Positions 20,951-31,804 of a stretch of 64,000 bases of DNA are shown piece after piece. This DNA is from Rattus norvegicus (taxonomy: Eukaryota; Chordata; Mammalia; Rodentia; Muridae): positions 236,697,102-236,761,101 of the forward strand of contig NC_086019.1 in the NCBI RefSeq assembly GCF_036323735.1. Direction: 5' to 3'. The position numbers and the translations under genes are program-made. Each line of letters opens with the position of its first letter. Position 1 is the stretch's first letter. The notes under the pieces are model-generated. The model was not told the origin of the DNA, ran no database searches, and saw nothing but the letters and a program-made list of their open reading frames with translations.

Positions 20951-22093
20951 TTAGTTTCTTGCTTCTTCTAGGGTATAGCTTGCCTCCTTATGTTGGGCTT
21001 TACCATTTATTATCCTTTGTAGTGCTGGATTTGTAGAAAGATATTGTGTAAATTTGGTTTTGTCATGGAATATCTTGGTTTCTCCATCAATGTTAATTGA
21101 GAGTTTTGCTGGATACAGTAACCTGGGCTGGCATTTGTGTTCTCTTAGGGTCTGTATGACATCAGTCCAGGATCTTCTGGCCTTCATAGTTTCTGGTGAG
21201 AAGTCTGGTGTGATTCTGATAGGTCTCCCTTTATATGTTACTTGACCTTTTTCCCTTACTGCTTTTAATATTCTTTCTTTATTTTGTGCGTTTGGTGTTT
21301 TGACAATTATGTGACGGGAGGTGTTTCTTTTCTGGTCCAATCTATTTGGAGTTCTGTAGGCTTCTTGTATGTCTATGGGTATCTCTTTTTTTAGGTTAGG
21401 GAAGTTTTCTTCTATGATTTTGTTGAAGATATTTACTGTTCCTTTGAGCTGGGAGTCTTCACTCTCTTCTATGCCTATTATCCTTAGGTTTGATCTTCTC
21501 ATTGAGTCCTGGATTTCCTGTATGTTTTGGACCAGTAGCTTTTTCCGCTTTACATTATCTTTGAGAGTTGAGTCAATGATTTCTATGGAATCTTCTGCTC
21601 CTGAGATTCTCTCTTCCATCTCTTGTATTCTGTTGGTGAAGCTTGTATCTACAGCTCCTTGTCTCTTCTTTTGGTTTTCTATATCCAGGGTTGTTTCCAT
21701 GTGTTCTTTCTTGATTGCTTCTATTTCCATTTTTAATTCCTTCAACTGTTTGATTGTGTTTTCCTGGAATTCTTTCAGGGATTTTTGTGTCTCCTCTCTA
21801 TGGGCTTCTACTTGTTTATTTATGTTTTCCTGGAATTCTTTCAGGGATTTTTGCGATTCTTTCAGGCATTTTTGCGATTCCTCTCTGTAGGCTTCTACTT
21901 GTTCTCTAAGGGAGTTCTTCATATCTTTCTTGAAGTCCTCCAGCATCATGATCAAAAATGATTTTGGAACTAGATCTTGCTTTTCTGGTGTGTTTGGATA
22001 TTCCATGTTTGTTTTGATGGGAGAATTGGGCTCCGATAGTGCCATGTAGTCTTGGTTTCTGTTGCTTGGGTTCCTGCGCTTGCCTCTCACCAT
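20951..22093 (-). CDS. L1 ORF1 (RNA-binding chaperone), intact, 380 aa
   Basis: ORF1p forms trimers that coat L1 RNA. Residues about 50-160 form a coiled coil with an internal repeat: SQKCLKESQKSLKEFQEN, then ETQKSLKEFQEN with QVEAHREE between. This is the length-polymorphic region known in rodent ORF1. The RRM-like centre contains RRSNLRIIGIEE. The C-terminal domain shows RHIIVKTPNAQNKERIL and RPIRITPDFSPETMKARR. It opens MVRGKRRNPSNRNQDYM and ends LEEARN, the expected ends. No lesion is visible. Confidence 0.94.
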   Translation of the reverse strand: MVRGKRRNPSNRNQDYMALSEPNSPIKTNMEYPNTPEKQDLVPKSFLIMMLEDFKKDMKNSLREQVEAYREESQKCLKESQKSLKEFQENINKQVEAHREETQKSLKEFQENTIKQLKELKMEIEAIKKEHMETTLDIENQKKRQGAVDTSFTNRIQEMEERISGAEDSIEIIDSTLKDNVKRKKLLVQNIQEIQDSMRRSNLRIIGIEESEDSQLKGTVNIFNKIIEENFPNLKKEIPIDIQEAYRTPNRLDQKRNTSRHIIVKTPNAQNKERILKAVREKGQVTYKGRPIRITPDFSPETMKARRSWTDVIQTLREHKCQPRLLYPAKLSINIDGETKIFHDKTKFTQYLSTNPALQRIINGKAQHKEASYTLEEARN

Positions 22094-22834
22094 CAGATTA
22101 TCTCTAGTGTTACTTTGTTCTGCTATTTCTGACAGTGGCTAGACTGTCCTATAAGCCTGTGTGTCAGGAGTGCTGTAGACCTGTTTTCCTCTCTTTCAGT
22201 CAGTTATGGGGACAGAGTGTTCTGCTTTTGGGCGTGTAGTTTTTCCTCTCTACAGGTCTTCAGCTGTTCCTGTGGGCCTGTGTCTTGAGTTCACCAGGCA
22301 GCTTTCTTGCAGCAGAAAATTTGGTCTTACCTGTGGTCCTGAGGCTCAAGTTCGCTCGTGGGGTGCTGCCCACGGGCTCTCTGCAGCGGCAGCAACCAGG
22401 AAGACCTGTGCCGCCCCTTCCGGGAGCTTCAGTGCACCAGGGTTCCAGATGGTCTTTGGCTTTTTCCTCTGGCGTCCGAGATGTGTGTGCAGGGAGCAGT
22501 CTCTTCTGGTTTCCCAGGCTTGTCTGCCTCTCTGAAGGTTTAGCTCTCCCTCCCACGGGATTTGGGTGCAGAGAACTGTTTATCCGGTCTGTTTCTATCA
22601 GGTTCCGGCGGTGTCTCAGGCACAGGGGTCCTGCCGCTCCTGGGCCCTCCCCCACGGGAGCCCAGAGGCCTTATACAGTTTCCTCTTGGGCCAGGGATGT
22701 GGGCAGGGGTGAGCAGTGTTGGTGGTCTCTTCCGCTCTGCAGCCTCAGGAGTGCCCACCTGACCAGGCGGTTGGGTCTCTCTCTCACCGGGTCTGGGAGC
22801 AGAGAGCTGCTGCGGGCCGGGATCCTCGGGTGTC
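22094..22834 (-). promoter_or_regulatory. L1 5'UTR with internal promoter region
   Basis: This GC-richer 740 bp lies between the L1 5' junction and the ORF1 ATG, where rodent L1 carries its internal promoter. The + strand carries a long open frame (22285-22920) that crosses the L1 end into flanking sequence; this is probably a by-product of composition. Confidence 0.7.
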
Positions 22835-22850
22835 TGAAATGTAGTTTTTT
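22835..22850. repeat. Target-site duplication, copy 3 of 3
   Basis: TGAAATGTAGTTTTTT followed by AAGGGC. This is the right flank of the L1 and keeps the original nick sequence TTTTTT/AA. Confidence 0.93.
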
Positions 22851-23640
22851 AAGGGCTGATCACCCTGTCTTGGCAGGGTTTATCCGTCAACTATTTTGTA
22901 TAATTTGTCTTTGCAGATGAAACAGGCAGTTTTGTCCAGTGGCCGCCTAGCCACAAAGTATTGCCTCACCTGGAGGTAGAGATATTCAAATTCTTTATTA
23001 AATCCACCAAAGGGGGGAACTGTTAGGAGCAGATATGTCTCAACAAAAGATAACTTTAAATCTCAAATTTTGTGGATTTCTAACATTTTCGAAAACCATC
23101 TATCTATATAAAGTAAGTTGGACTTTTGTCTTTATATCTTAATATTATCTTGAAAGTAGTCTCACAAAGTCAGAGCCATGAATTTGTTATTTGGCCCTTA
23201 ACTCACATGTGTAATCAACTCAGAAGTTTGTAATGACATCATTAGAAGGACTGGCTCTAAACCTTGTACTTTTAAACTTTTTTTGACAAATAAATTCTAT
23301 ACCAAAGCAAAGATATGATTTTATCTTAGTTACCAAATGAGATTATGACTGTACAACTCAATCTAGCTAATTCCTCCCTGTTAAATTACAACCAACTTTA
23401 AATTCCTCATAAAAACAACTTTAGAATAACTGCTTTCAGCCCCCCCAAAAGTCCAGGGAATTGGGGTGACAACTCCTTCATAACTTCTTCAAGCTGTACA
23501 TGGGCATTGAGATATCCTTGGAGGGGTAGAGAGTAGGAAGAATGAAGCATATGCTGTAGCCAATGTGTCCTGATTGGACCCAGCTGAAAGTCCTTGAGAC
23601 CAGGAATCCAAGTAGGCACACTCTGTAAAATATAACTCTC
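22851..23640 (-). mobile_element. ERV-like internal remnant, continuation
   Basis: This sequence continues the host interrupted at 16223 and is assumed to be the interior of the element whose LTR lies at 15219-15768. A short minus-strand frame (23407-23619) has no homology that I recognise. A purine tract AAAGGGGGGAAC at about 23010 followed by TGTTAGG also resembles a polypurine tract/LTR start in the + direction, so the layout may be more complex. Confidence 0.4.
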
Positions 23641-23683
23641 AAGGCAAAAGTTTAGAATCGAGATAACTTTTGGACAAAGTACG

Positions 23684-23872
23684 GAGCAGAGACTGCCTCA
23701 CCTGGGGGATCCAATCCATATGCAGACACCAAACTCAGACAATATTTCAGATTCCAAGAAGTGCATGCTGACAGGAGCCTGATATAGCTGTCTTCTGAGA
23801 AGCTCTGCCAGAGCCTGACCAATACAGAGGGAGATGCTCACAGCCAAACATTGGACTGAGAACAGGGTCCCT
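23684..23872 (+). mobile_element. L1 3'UTR fragment
   Basis: Sense rodent L1 3'UTR: GAGACTGCCTCACCTGGGGGA, CATATGCAGACACCAAACTC, AAGAAGTGCATGCTGACAGG, CTCTGCCAGAGCCTGACCAA. It ends abruptly at the LTR junction at 23873. Confidence 0.75.
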
Positions 23873-24460
23873 GTTGTGGTTTGCCTTGGAGTTATCAGTG
23901 TTTTGATGTTAATTCCACTGTCCCAAGGACAGCTGTCTAGTCACATACTCAGGACTCAGGTGACTTCACCAGAACCTTCTCCCCATTGAATTTATAAAAT
24001 ATAGGTGAGGGGCAGGTACAGAATAGAAAGAGGCCTGTCATTGGAGGAGAAGGAAGGATGGGCGGGAGAGAAGTTTGAAGGAAGAGGAGGAGACTGGAAC
24101 AGAAAGGAAGAGACAGGAGGGAAAAGGTGAGAAGCCATGGCAGGTGACGTTAAGATTCCACTCTGTGTATTTACAGGTTGTTATTAATGTTCTTAAGGGA
24201 TGGATGGTACTATGCTTTGTATGTGTAGGTGGGCAATTATATCTTACCAATTAGATCTAAGGTTATTGTGTTGTATGTTCTTTCATGTGTAGATGGAATG
24301 TAATGGAGTGTGGGGCAGCTAGTCTGGGCTGCCACGGAATTGGAATGTGTGCTTCTGGCAAGAAATCCAGCAGATATCTTGGGGCACTGTGGTGCTGATC
24401 CTAGTGGGATAAAAGACAACCATACTTTTTAAAAAAAATTTTATATTTTTACAACAACAG
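23873..24460 (+). mobile_element. LTR of an endogenous retrovirus-like element, copy 2
   Basis: Starts TGTTGTGGTTTGCC and ends ACAACAACA, with LTR-type TG...CA ends. It is the inverted counterpart of 15219-15768, sharing GACAGCTGTCTAGTCACATA, TTCCACTCTGTGTATTTACAGG and CAGCAGATATCTTGGGGCAC. L1 fragments flank both sides and no TSD is evident, so it is either a solo LTR or one end of a rearranged element. Confidence 0.72.
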
Positions 24461-26385
24461 ATGGTCCCATGTGTTGATTCTTGATCTTATAGCATGTTCT
24501 ATTCAGGAAGTTTTCCCCAGTGCCCATGTGTTTGAGGCTCTTCCCCAGTTTTCTATTAGTTTCAGTGTATCTGGTCTTATGTGGAGGTCCTTGAGTCACT
24601 TGGACTTGAGCTTTGCAAAAGGAAAAAAGAATGGATCAATTTGCATTCTTCTACATGCTGACCACCAGTTGAACCAGCGCCATTTGTTGAAAAAGCTGTC
24701 TGTTTTCCACTGGGTGGTGTTAGCTCCTTTGTCAAAGATCAAGTGACCATAGGTGTGTGGGTTCATTTCTGGGTCTTCTATTCTATTCCATTGATCTACC
24801 TGCCTGTCTCTGTACCAATACCATACAGTTTTTATCACTATTGCTCTGTAATACAGCTGGAAGTTAGGGATGGTGATTCCCCCAGAAGTGTTTTTATTGT
24901 TGAAAATAGTTTTCACTATCCTGGGTTTTTTGTTATTCCAAATGAATTTGCAAATTGTTCTTTCTAACTCTGAAGAATTGAGTGGGAATTTTGATGGGAA
25001 TTGCATTGAATCTGTAGATTGCTTTAGGCAAGATGATCATTTTTACTATATTAATCCTACCAATCCATGACCATGGGAGATTTTTCCATCTTCTGAGATC
25101 TTTCTCCAGAGACTTGAAGTTCTTGTCATATAGATCTTTCACTTGCTTGGTTAGAGTCACACCACAATATGTAATATTATTTTGGGCTATTGTGAAGGGT
25201 GTCATTTCCCTAATTTCTTTCTCAGCCTGTTTATCCTTTGAGTAGAAGAAGGCTACTGATTTGTTTGTATTAATTTTATATCAGCCACTTTGCTAAAGTT
25301 GTTTATCAGGTTTAGGAGTTCTCTGGTGGAATTTTTGGGGTCACTTAATTATACTATCATATCATCTGCAAATAGTGATATTTTGACTTCTTCCTTTCCA
25401 ATTTGTATCTTTTTGACCTCCCTTTGTTGTCTGATTGCTCTGGCTAGGACTTTGATTACTATATTGAATAAGTAGGAAGAGAGTGGGCAGCCTTGTCTAG
25501 TACCTGATTTTAATGGGATTGATTCAAGTTTCTCTCCATTTAGTTTGATGTGGGCTACTGGTTTACTGTATACTGCTTTTATTATGTGTAAGTATTGAAT
25601 TTCTGATCTTTCCAAGACTTTTAACATGAAGGGGTGTTGAATTTTGTGAAATGCTTTCTCAGCATCTAATGAGATAATCATGTGTTTTTTTTTTCTTTGA
25701 GTTTGTTTAAATAGTGGATTACATTGATGATTTTCCATATATTGAACCATCCCTACATCCCTGGGATGAAGCCTACTTGATCATGATAGATGATCATTTT
25801 GATGTGTTCTTGGATTCTGTTTGCAAGAATCTTTATTAAGTATTTTGTAATTGATATAAGCAAAATTGGTCTGAAGTTCTCTTTCTTTGTTCGGTTTTGT
25901 GTGGGTTAAATATAAGTATAATTGTGGTTTCATAGAATGAATTGGATAGCATTCCTTCTGTTTCTGTTTTGTGGAATAGTTTGCAGAGTATTGGTATTAG
26001 GTCGTCTACAAAAGTCTGATAGATTCAGCACTAAACCCCTCTGGTCCTGAGTTTTGTTTTTTTGGTTGTTTTTTTTGTTTTTTGTGGGTTTTTTTGTGTT
26101 TTTTGTTTGTTTGTTTGTTTGTTTTGTTTTTTTGTTTTTGGTTGGGAGACTTTTAATGACTGCTTCTATTTCTTTAGTAGTTATGAGACTGTTTAGTTTA
26201 TCTGATTCTGATTTAACTTTGGTACCTTGTATCTGTCTAGAAAATTGTCCATTTCATTCAGATTTTCCAGTTTTCTTGAGTATAGGCTTTTGTAGTAGGA
26301 TCTGATGATTTTTTTGGATTTCCTCAGTTTCTGTTGTTATGTCTCCCTTTTCATTTCTGATTTTGTTAATTTGGATACTCTTTGA
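24461..26385 (-). mobile_element. Decayed L1 ORF2 fragment (antisense)
   Basis: Reverse ORF2 covering roughly family residues 400-1010. In-frame blocks include KTVWYWYRDRQVDQWNRI, LDAEKAFHKIQHPFM, GTRQGCPLSSYLFN and the RT motif FADD. Stops and frameshifts separate the blocks. A T/G-rich expansion at about 26051-26140 interrupts it. It is older than the L1 at 16347-22834. Confidence 0.85.
26051..26140. repeat. T/G-rich low-complexity tract
   Basis: GTTTTTTTG and (GTTT)n-like runs expanded inside the L1 fragment, at a point where the homologous L1 reads GGGCTCTTTTTGGTTGGGAG. Confidence 0.85.
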
Positions 26386-26387
26386 TA

Positions 26388-29275
26388 CAATGTAAAACTA
26401 AATGGAGAGAAATTGGAAGCAATCTCACTAAAATCAGGGACAAGAAAAGCCTGCCCACTTTCCCCTTATATATTCAATATAGTGCTCAAAAGTTCTAGCC
26501 AGAGCAACTAGGCAACAGATGCAGATCATAGGGATACAAATTGGAAAGGAGGAACTGAAGATATCACTGTTTGCAGGTGATGTGACAGTATACATAAGTG
26601 ACCCCAAAAATCCACTAGAGAATTCCTCCAGGTGATAAACAACTTCAGCAAAGTGGCTGAATATAAAGTTAACTCGAACAAATCAATGGCCTTCCTCTAC
26701 TTAAAGGATAAATGGGCTGAGAAATAAGTTAGGGATTCAACACCATTTATAATACTCACAAATAATATAAAATATCTTGGTGTGACTCTAACCAAGCAAG
26801 TGAAAGATCTGTATAATAAGTACTTCGAGTCTCTGAAGAAAGACATCTAAGAAGACCTCAGAAGATGGAAAGATCTTCCATGCTTATGAATCGGCAGGAT
26901 TAACATAGTAAAAATAGCCATCTTACCATAAGCAATCTACAGATTCAACACAATCCCCTTCAAAGTTCCAACTCAATTCTACACAGAGATAGAAAGAGCA
27001 ATTCTCAAATATATCTGGAATAACAAAAAAACCTAGGAGCAAAAACTATTCTCAACAATAAAAGAACTCCTGGAGGAATCACCATCCTGGAACTCAAGCT
27101 GTACTCCAGGGCTATAGTGATAAAAACCTCATAGAATCGGTACAAAGAGAGGTAGGTAGGTCAATGGATAGAATTGAAGACCCAGAAATGAACCCATACA
27201 CCTATGGTCACTTGATCTTTGACAAAAACGCCAAAACCATCCAGTGGAACAATGTCAGCATTTTCAGCAAATGTTCAACTGGCACGTAGAACAAAGCTCA
27301 TCCTTGTACAAAGCTCAACTCCTAGTGGATCAAGGACTTCACAAAATAACAGACACACTGAAACTAATAGAAGAGAACGTAGGAAAGAATCGAATACATT
27401 GGCACAGGGGGAAATTTCTTTAACCGCACATCAATGGCTTATGCTCTAAGGTCACAATTGACAAATGGTACCTCATAAAATTGCAAAGCTTCTGTAAGAC
27501 AAAGGACACTGTCAATAGGACAAAACATCAATCCACAGAATGGGAAAAGCTCTTTACCAACTCTACATCTGATAGAAGGGTAACATCCAAAATATACAAA
27601 GAACTCAAGAAGTTAAACTCTAGAGAACCAAATAACCAACTTTATTAAAATATGGGGTATAGAACTCAACAAAGACTTCTCAACTGAGGAATATTGAATG
27701 GCTGAGAAGCACCTAAAGAAATGTTCAACATCTTTAGTCATCAGGGAAATGCAAATCAAAACAACCCTGAGATTCTACCTCACACCAGTCAGAATGGCTA
27801 AGATCAAAAACTCAGATGCTGGCCAGGATGTGGAGAAAGAGGAACACTCCTCCATTGTTGGTGGGATTGCAAGCTGGTACAACCACTCTGGAAATCAATC
27901 TGGAGGTTCCTTAGAAAATTGTTTCCTTAGTTCTACCTAAGGACCCAGCTATATATACTCCTCCTGGGCAAAAGCCAAAAGATGCTCTAATGTATAATAA
28001 GGATACATGCTTAACTGTGTTCATAGCAGCCTTATTTATAATAGCTAGAGCTGGAAACAATCTAAAATGTCCCTCAACAGAGGAATGGATACAGAAAATA
28101 TGGTACATTTACACAATGGAATACTACTCAGTTATTAAAAACATTGATTTTATGAAATTTGCAGGCAAATGGATGGAACTTATAAATATCATCCTAAGTG
28201 AGGTAATCCAGTCAGAAAAGAACACACATGTCATATACTCCCTGATAAGTGGATATTAGCTGAAAAAAAGTTTGGAATACCACGATACCAAAGTGTGGAT
28301 GCTACAGTCCTACTCAAAAGGGGGAGGAAAATAATCTCCAGAGGTAGATTGAGAGAGGTCTGGGAGAAAGAGAGGAGAAGGAAGGAAAAAAGGAGGGGTG
28401 GTTCAGATATGGGAGGAGATGGAGAAGTACAAAGGGTCAGGAATTTGAAAGTAGTGTAGCAGTGGGAGAAGGGGAACTAAGTGATAACCACTCGAAGGTC
28501 CCAGATGCTAGGAATCTAAGAGGTTCCCAGGACCCAATATGGAGGACATTAGCCAAAATACCCAACAAAGGGGAGATAGAAACTGTAGAGACCATATCCA
28601 GTTGATATCCAGTTGATAGGCACCCACCTCACAAATAATAATCCACAATTGCTCCTGTCAAGAAGAAATGCAGGGACAGAGTTTGGAGAAGAGTCTGAAG
28701 GAAAGGCCATCTAGACACTGCCCCACCTAGGGATCCATCACATCTGCTGACACCAAACCCAGTCACTACTGTTGATGCCAAGAAGTGCTTGCAGACAGCA
28801 GCCTGGTACAGCTGTCTCATGAGAGGCTCTACCAGAGCCTGACCAATACAGATGAGGATGCAAACAGCCAAACAAGCAGGAACCCCAATGGAGAAGTTAG
28901 GGCAAAGATTGAAGGAGCTGAAGGGGTTTGCAACCCCATAGGAAGAACAACACTATCAACCAACCAGACCCCCCAAAGCTCCCAGGAACTAAACCACCAA
29001 CCAATGAGTACACATGGGCGGACCTATGGCTCCAGCTAGATTTGTAGCAGAGAATGACCTAATCTGTCATCAGGGGGAGAGGAACCCCTTGGTCCTGTGG
29101 GACATCAATGACCCAGTGCAGGGGAATGCTAGGTCTCTGAGGTGGGAGTGGGTGGGCAGGTCAGGGAGCACCCTCATAAAGGCAGGGGAGAGGGAGAATA
29201 GATAGGGGGATGTGGATGGGAAAATTAGAAGGGGGATAACATTTGAAATGTAAGTAAATGAAATAACCAATAAAA
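26388..29275 (+). mobile_element. Decayed L1, ORF2 C-terminal half and 3'UTR (sense)
   Basis: Sense ORF2 starts near the LNGEKLEA block and runs through LFADD-like text (TTTGCAGGTGATGTG) and a C-terminal frame (MAEKHLKKCSTSLVIREMQ, PSTEEWIQKIWYIY) to ISGY and a stop at about 28257. About 1 kb of 3'UTR and a short A-rich end (AATAAAAAG) follow. Stops and frameshifts are numerous. It points away from the antisense fragment at 24461-26385. Confidence 0.85.
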
Positions 29276-29284
29276 AGATGCTTT

Positions 29285-29640
29285 TTTGGGCTTTATTGAT
29301 ATAATTTTTCTTTAGTTTATTTGACTTTTGAATGTTGAATTAGTCTTGAATGACTATGATATAATCCACTTGGCCGTGGTACATGGTTCCTTGTTAGATT
29401 CAATTTGCTGATTTTTATTGAGAAATTCTGCATCTAAATTCGTGAGAGGCTCTAGTCTGCTAATTTTTGGTTTTTCTGTAGTAGTTTTTGTCTGGTTTGG
29501 GTAGGATACTGTTGGACTCACAAAATGAATTAGGAAAGATCCCAATCCCTTGTCTCTCTTGTCTTAGGGAAGGTTATAGAGAACTAACATAATTTCTTTT
29601 TTAAATATTTGGCTTAATTCACCTATGAACATAGTTAGAC
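29285..29640 (-). mobile_element. Ancient L1 ORF2 fragment
   Basis: TGTTAGATTCAATTTGCTGATTTTTATTGAG and GATACTGTTGGACTCACAAAATG resemble old L1 ORF2 in reverse. It may be the continuation of the ancient L1 into which the younger elements inserted. The stretch to 29849 shows nothing else recognisable until the exon 2 acceptor. Confidence 0.5.
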
Positions 29641-29849
29641 ATGGTTCTATTTTGGAAAGTCACAAATCTAGCTCATTCAGTGGATGCATGCATAACATCT
29701 TGCTTTTCTTTGGTAACTTATGTGAACTATTGAAGGTGGATGGTTTGACATTTGCAACAGCTTAAAATATTTCCAGTACATTCTATAAATAATAGCTTGT
29801 ATGTTTCTGTGATATACTAATAACTTCAAATATACTTATTTTCTTCCAG

Positions 29850-29957
29850 CCCAGTGTGTTAATTGTAACATACAAGGAACCAGCTAAATCGTCTGCTCAG
29901 TTTGGATCTTACACACAAGCTGAATGGAGGCCGAACAGTACCATGATAGCAGTGTCA
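29850..29957 (+). CDS. Ric1: Ric1 coding exon 2 (residues 49-84)
   Basis: Acceptor TTCTTCCAG ends at 29849 and donor GTAAGT starts at 29958. The 108-nt exon is phase 0 at both ends, so skipping it would keep the frame. It encodes PSVLIVTYKEP, then QAEWRPNSTMIAVS. The WRPNSTMIAVS stretch is the inner strand start of a WD40-type blade that continues in exon 3. The frame agrees with the RIC1 family. Confidence 0.95.
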
Positions 29958-30304
29958 GTAAGTAGACTTTCACATTGCTGTTTTTGTTTAAGGAATCCTA
30001 AAGTTGCATTTAAATGGGATTTTCTAAGATGAGTTCATGTTAGTCTTTCACACACATAGTATCTTTTTGTGATATAAAGCTATACTGATTTCTGTGGCCT
30101 ATGCTACCCTACTCTGTCCCCTTGCAGCCACTGTTTTCTTTTTTGTTAACTTTATCCCTTCTGCTGTCCCCAAACAACACTTGTGTCCCTCTCTTTATAA
30201 TCTTCTGAGCCAGCCCCTTTCTAGTCTGTGGAATGTCATGTTGACTGGGCTGCTCATCTGAAAATGTTCCCGATGACCAAAAGTATCAAGTAGTTCTATA
30301 CTTC

Positions 30305-30366
30305 TTGTAGCAGAGTTGCAGATCTCACAGACCCTGCCCTTAACCTCTGAGCCACCTCTCCAGTCC
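30305..30366 (-). mobile_element. B2 SINE fragment
   Basis: CTTAACCTCTGAGCCACCTCTCCAG is the reverse complement of the B2 head. Only this short piece is recognisable. Confidence 0.5.
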
Positions 30367-31274
30367 CAGTTGTTCAATTCTTGATGAATTATCAAGTTGT
30401 ATAGTACTGCTGTTATAGTTTATTTGAAGTGCCAGTGCTGAGTGTGAAAAGCTGAGAATTACTCTGTGTGCACAGCCTGTATACAGTATCTCCAGATTTA
30501 TAAAATACTCAAAGAAGTTAAGAAAACTAATTATTAGTTCAGAACAAACTTAAGTAGATTCCTCTAAGAAGGGCATTAATTGAAAGCAAAAATAACATAT
30601 GAAACAGAAAGGACATAGTTGGACAGATTCTGAGGCTTGTGAAACTCAGACTTTTAAGCCCATGTTGGTTGCTTTTAGTTTTCGTCACAGATAAGAACTG
30701 AATGTTTAGACTAGTGTTGCCCAACAGCTGTTTGATGGCTTAGTGGTGGTAAAGTTTTGTTGTAAACTTTTTTAGCTTTGGCTGAAATTAACATTGTTTT
30801 GAACACAAAGAGTTACCTTCTCCTTAACAGGGAATGGATGACTTTGGGAAATAGCTGGTTTTTGTGTGTGCTGGGATTATTAAACCTGGGCAACATACAT
30901 GCCAACTCTACCACTAAGTTATACCCTGCATGTAAAACAGCTTTTGCTATAGATTTGAGAAACAGTTGAATTCAGTCTGAAACTGACATGTGAACAGCCC
31001 CATGTAGGAAACTGATGCATTGTGAAGTAATTTCAGTGACACTAGCAACATTATTTGAATCATACGTCGTGTCAGACTGCTTTCAATGCTTCTAATACTT
31101 TCAGAGGTCAGGAAGAAAATCTGTACCCCACATGGAATTCTCAGAAAATCAATTTTCTGAGTTCATACCACAATTCAAACAGCATTCTTACAACCTTGAT
31201 ACAAATGTAAAAACCTGGTAACTTACAGGGCAGCTTTTATACAAAAATTTTTTGGTAAAAAAATTTTTTAGTTG

Positions 31275-31440
31275 TGCAAAAGAGAAGCTTCTACTGTTCA
31301 TTGGATTACACACACCTATAATCCCAGCACTCGAGGGGCTAAGGCTCAATTATTGCAAGTTCAAAATAAACCTGGGCTACATAGCAGGGTCCAATCCAGC
31401 CAGGGCTAAATACTTAGCAAGAGCAAGACTGTGGGGTGGG
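31275..31440 (+). mobile_element. B1 SINE, diverged
   Basis: CACACCTATAATCCCAGCACTCGAGGGGCTAAGG, AACCTGGGCTACATAGCAGGG and the remaining body follow the B1 order. Confidence 0.65.
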
Positions 31441-31804
31441 GGAGCTCATATGAAGAGATCTTTTAGATGTGATATGTGTAAATTATCATTACTGGCAAAC
31501 ATTAATAAAGCTTTGCATTTAGTTTGATCGCTAGGAATAATAGCATTAAAGCCCAATTAACCAAACTTTTAGCCCCTTAAAAAGAATTATATTCTTACTG
31601 AAGTGGATGTGTATCAGACTGTGACAATTATAAAACTTTAAAAAAAAATCTTCTGTTCTGATCATAGCTTTTAATTTTTTTGTAATTTGGAAACTCTGAC
31701 ATCTTAGATCTTTGTTTTCACTGGAAAAAATCACCTTTTCCTGTTTCTCTGAGAGCCACGTACCAAATAAAGATCATCCTTACCTGCCAATGGCTTCACT
31801 CATT

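Larger units (their letters stand above)
16347..22834 (-). mobile_element. Nearly full-length rat LINE-1 (~6.5 kb)
   Basis: On the minus strand the element has a 5'UTR (about 22834-22094), ORF1 (22093-20951), a 59-bp spacer, ORF2 (from 20891), a 3'UTR and a poly(A) seen as T-run to 16355. Perfect 16-bp duplications TGAAATGTAGTTTTTT flank it (16331-16346, 22835-22850), and the nick site TTTTTT/AAGG fits L1 endonuclease preference. ORF1 is intact. ORF2 has a frameshift and a later nonsense codon, so autonomous activity is unlikely. It lies in Ric1 intron 1 in antisense orientation. The intact TSD and ORF1 suggest a fairly recent insertion. Confidence 0.95.
2144..29849 (+). other. Ric1: Ric1 intron 1 (27.7 kb)
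   Basis: The intron runs from the GTAAGT donor at 2144 to a pyrimidine-rich acceptor TTCTTCCAG ending at 29849. It is phase 0 and holds the minisatellite, many SINEs and the large LINE/LTR cluster listed separately. From about 2700 to 4725 I see only unique, AT-leaning sequence with no gene or repeat that I recognise. Confidence 0.9.

Noticed and set aside
15219..24460. One intact provirus with paired LTRs
   Set aside because: LTRs are inverted, L1 3'UTR abuts the right LTR, and no intact retroviral gene is visible between them.
24461..29275. Single L1 with a twin-priming 5' inversion
   Set aside because: The two arms share about 1.1 kb of the same ORF2 region. Twin priming would make them adjacent without overlap.
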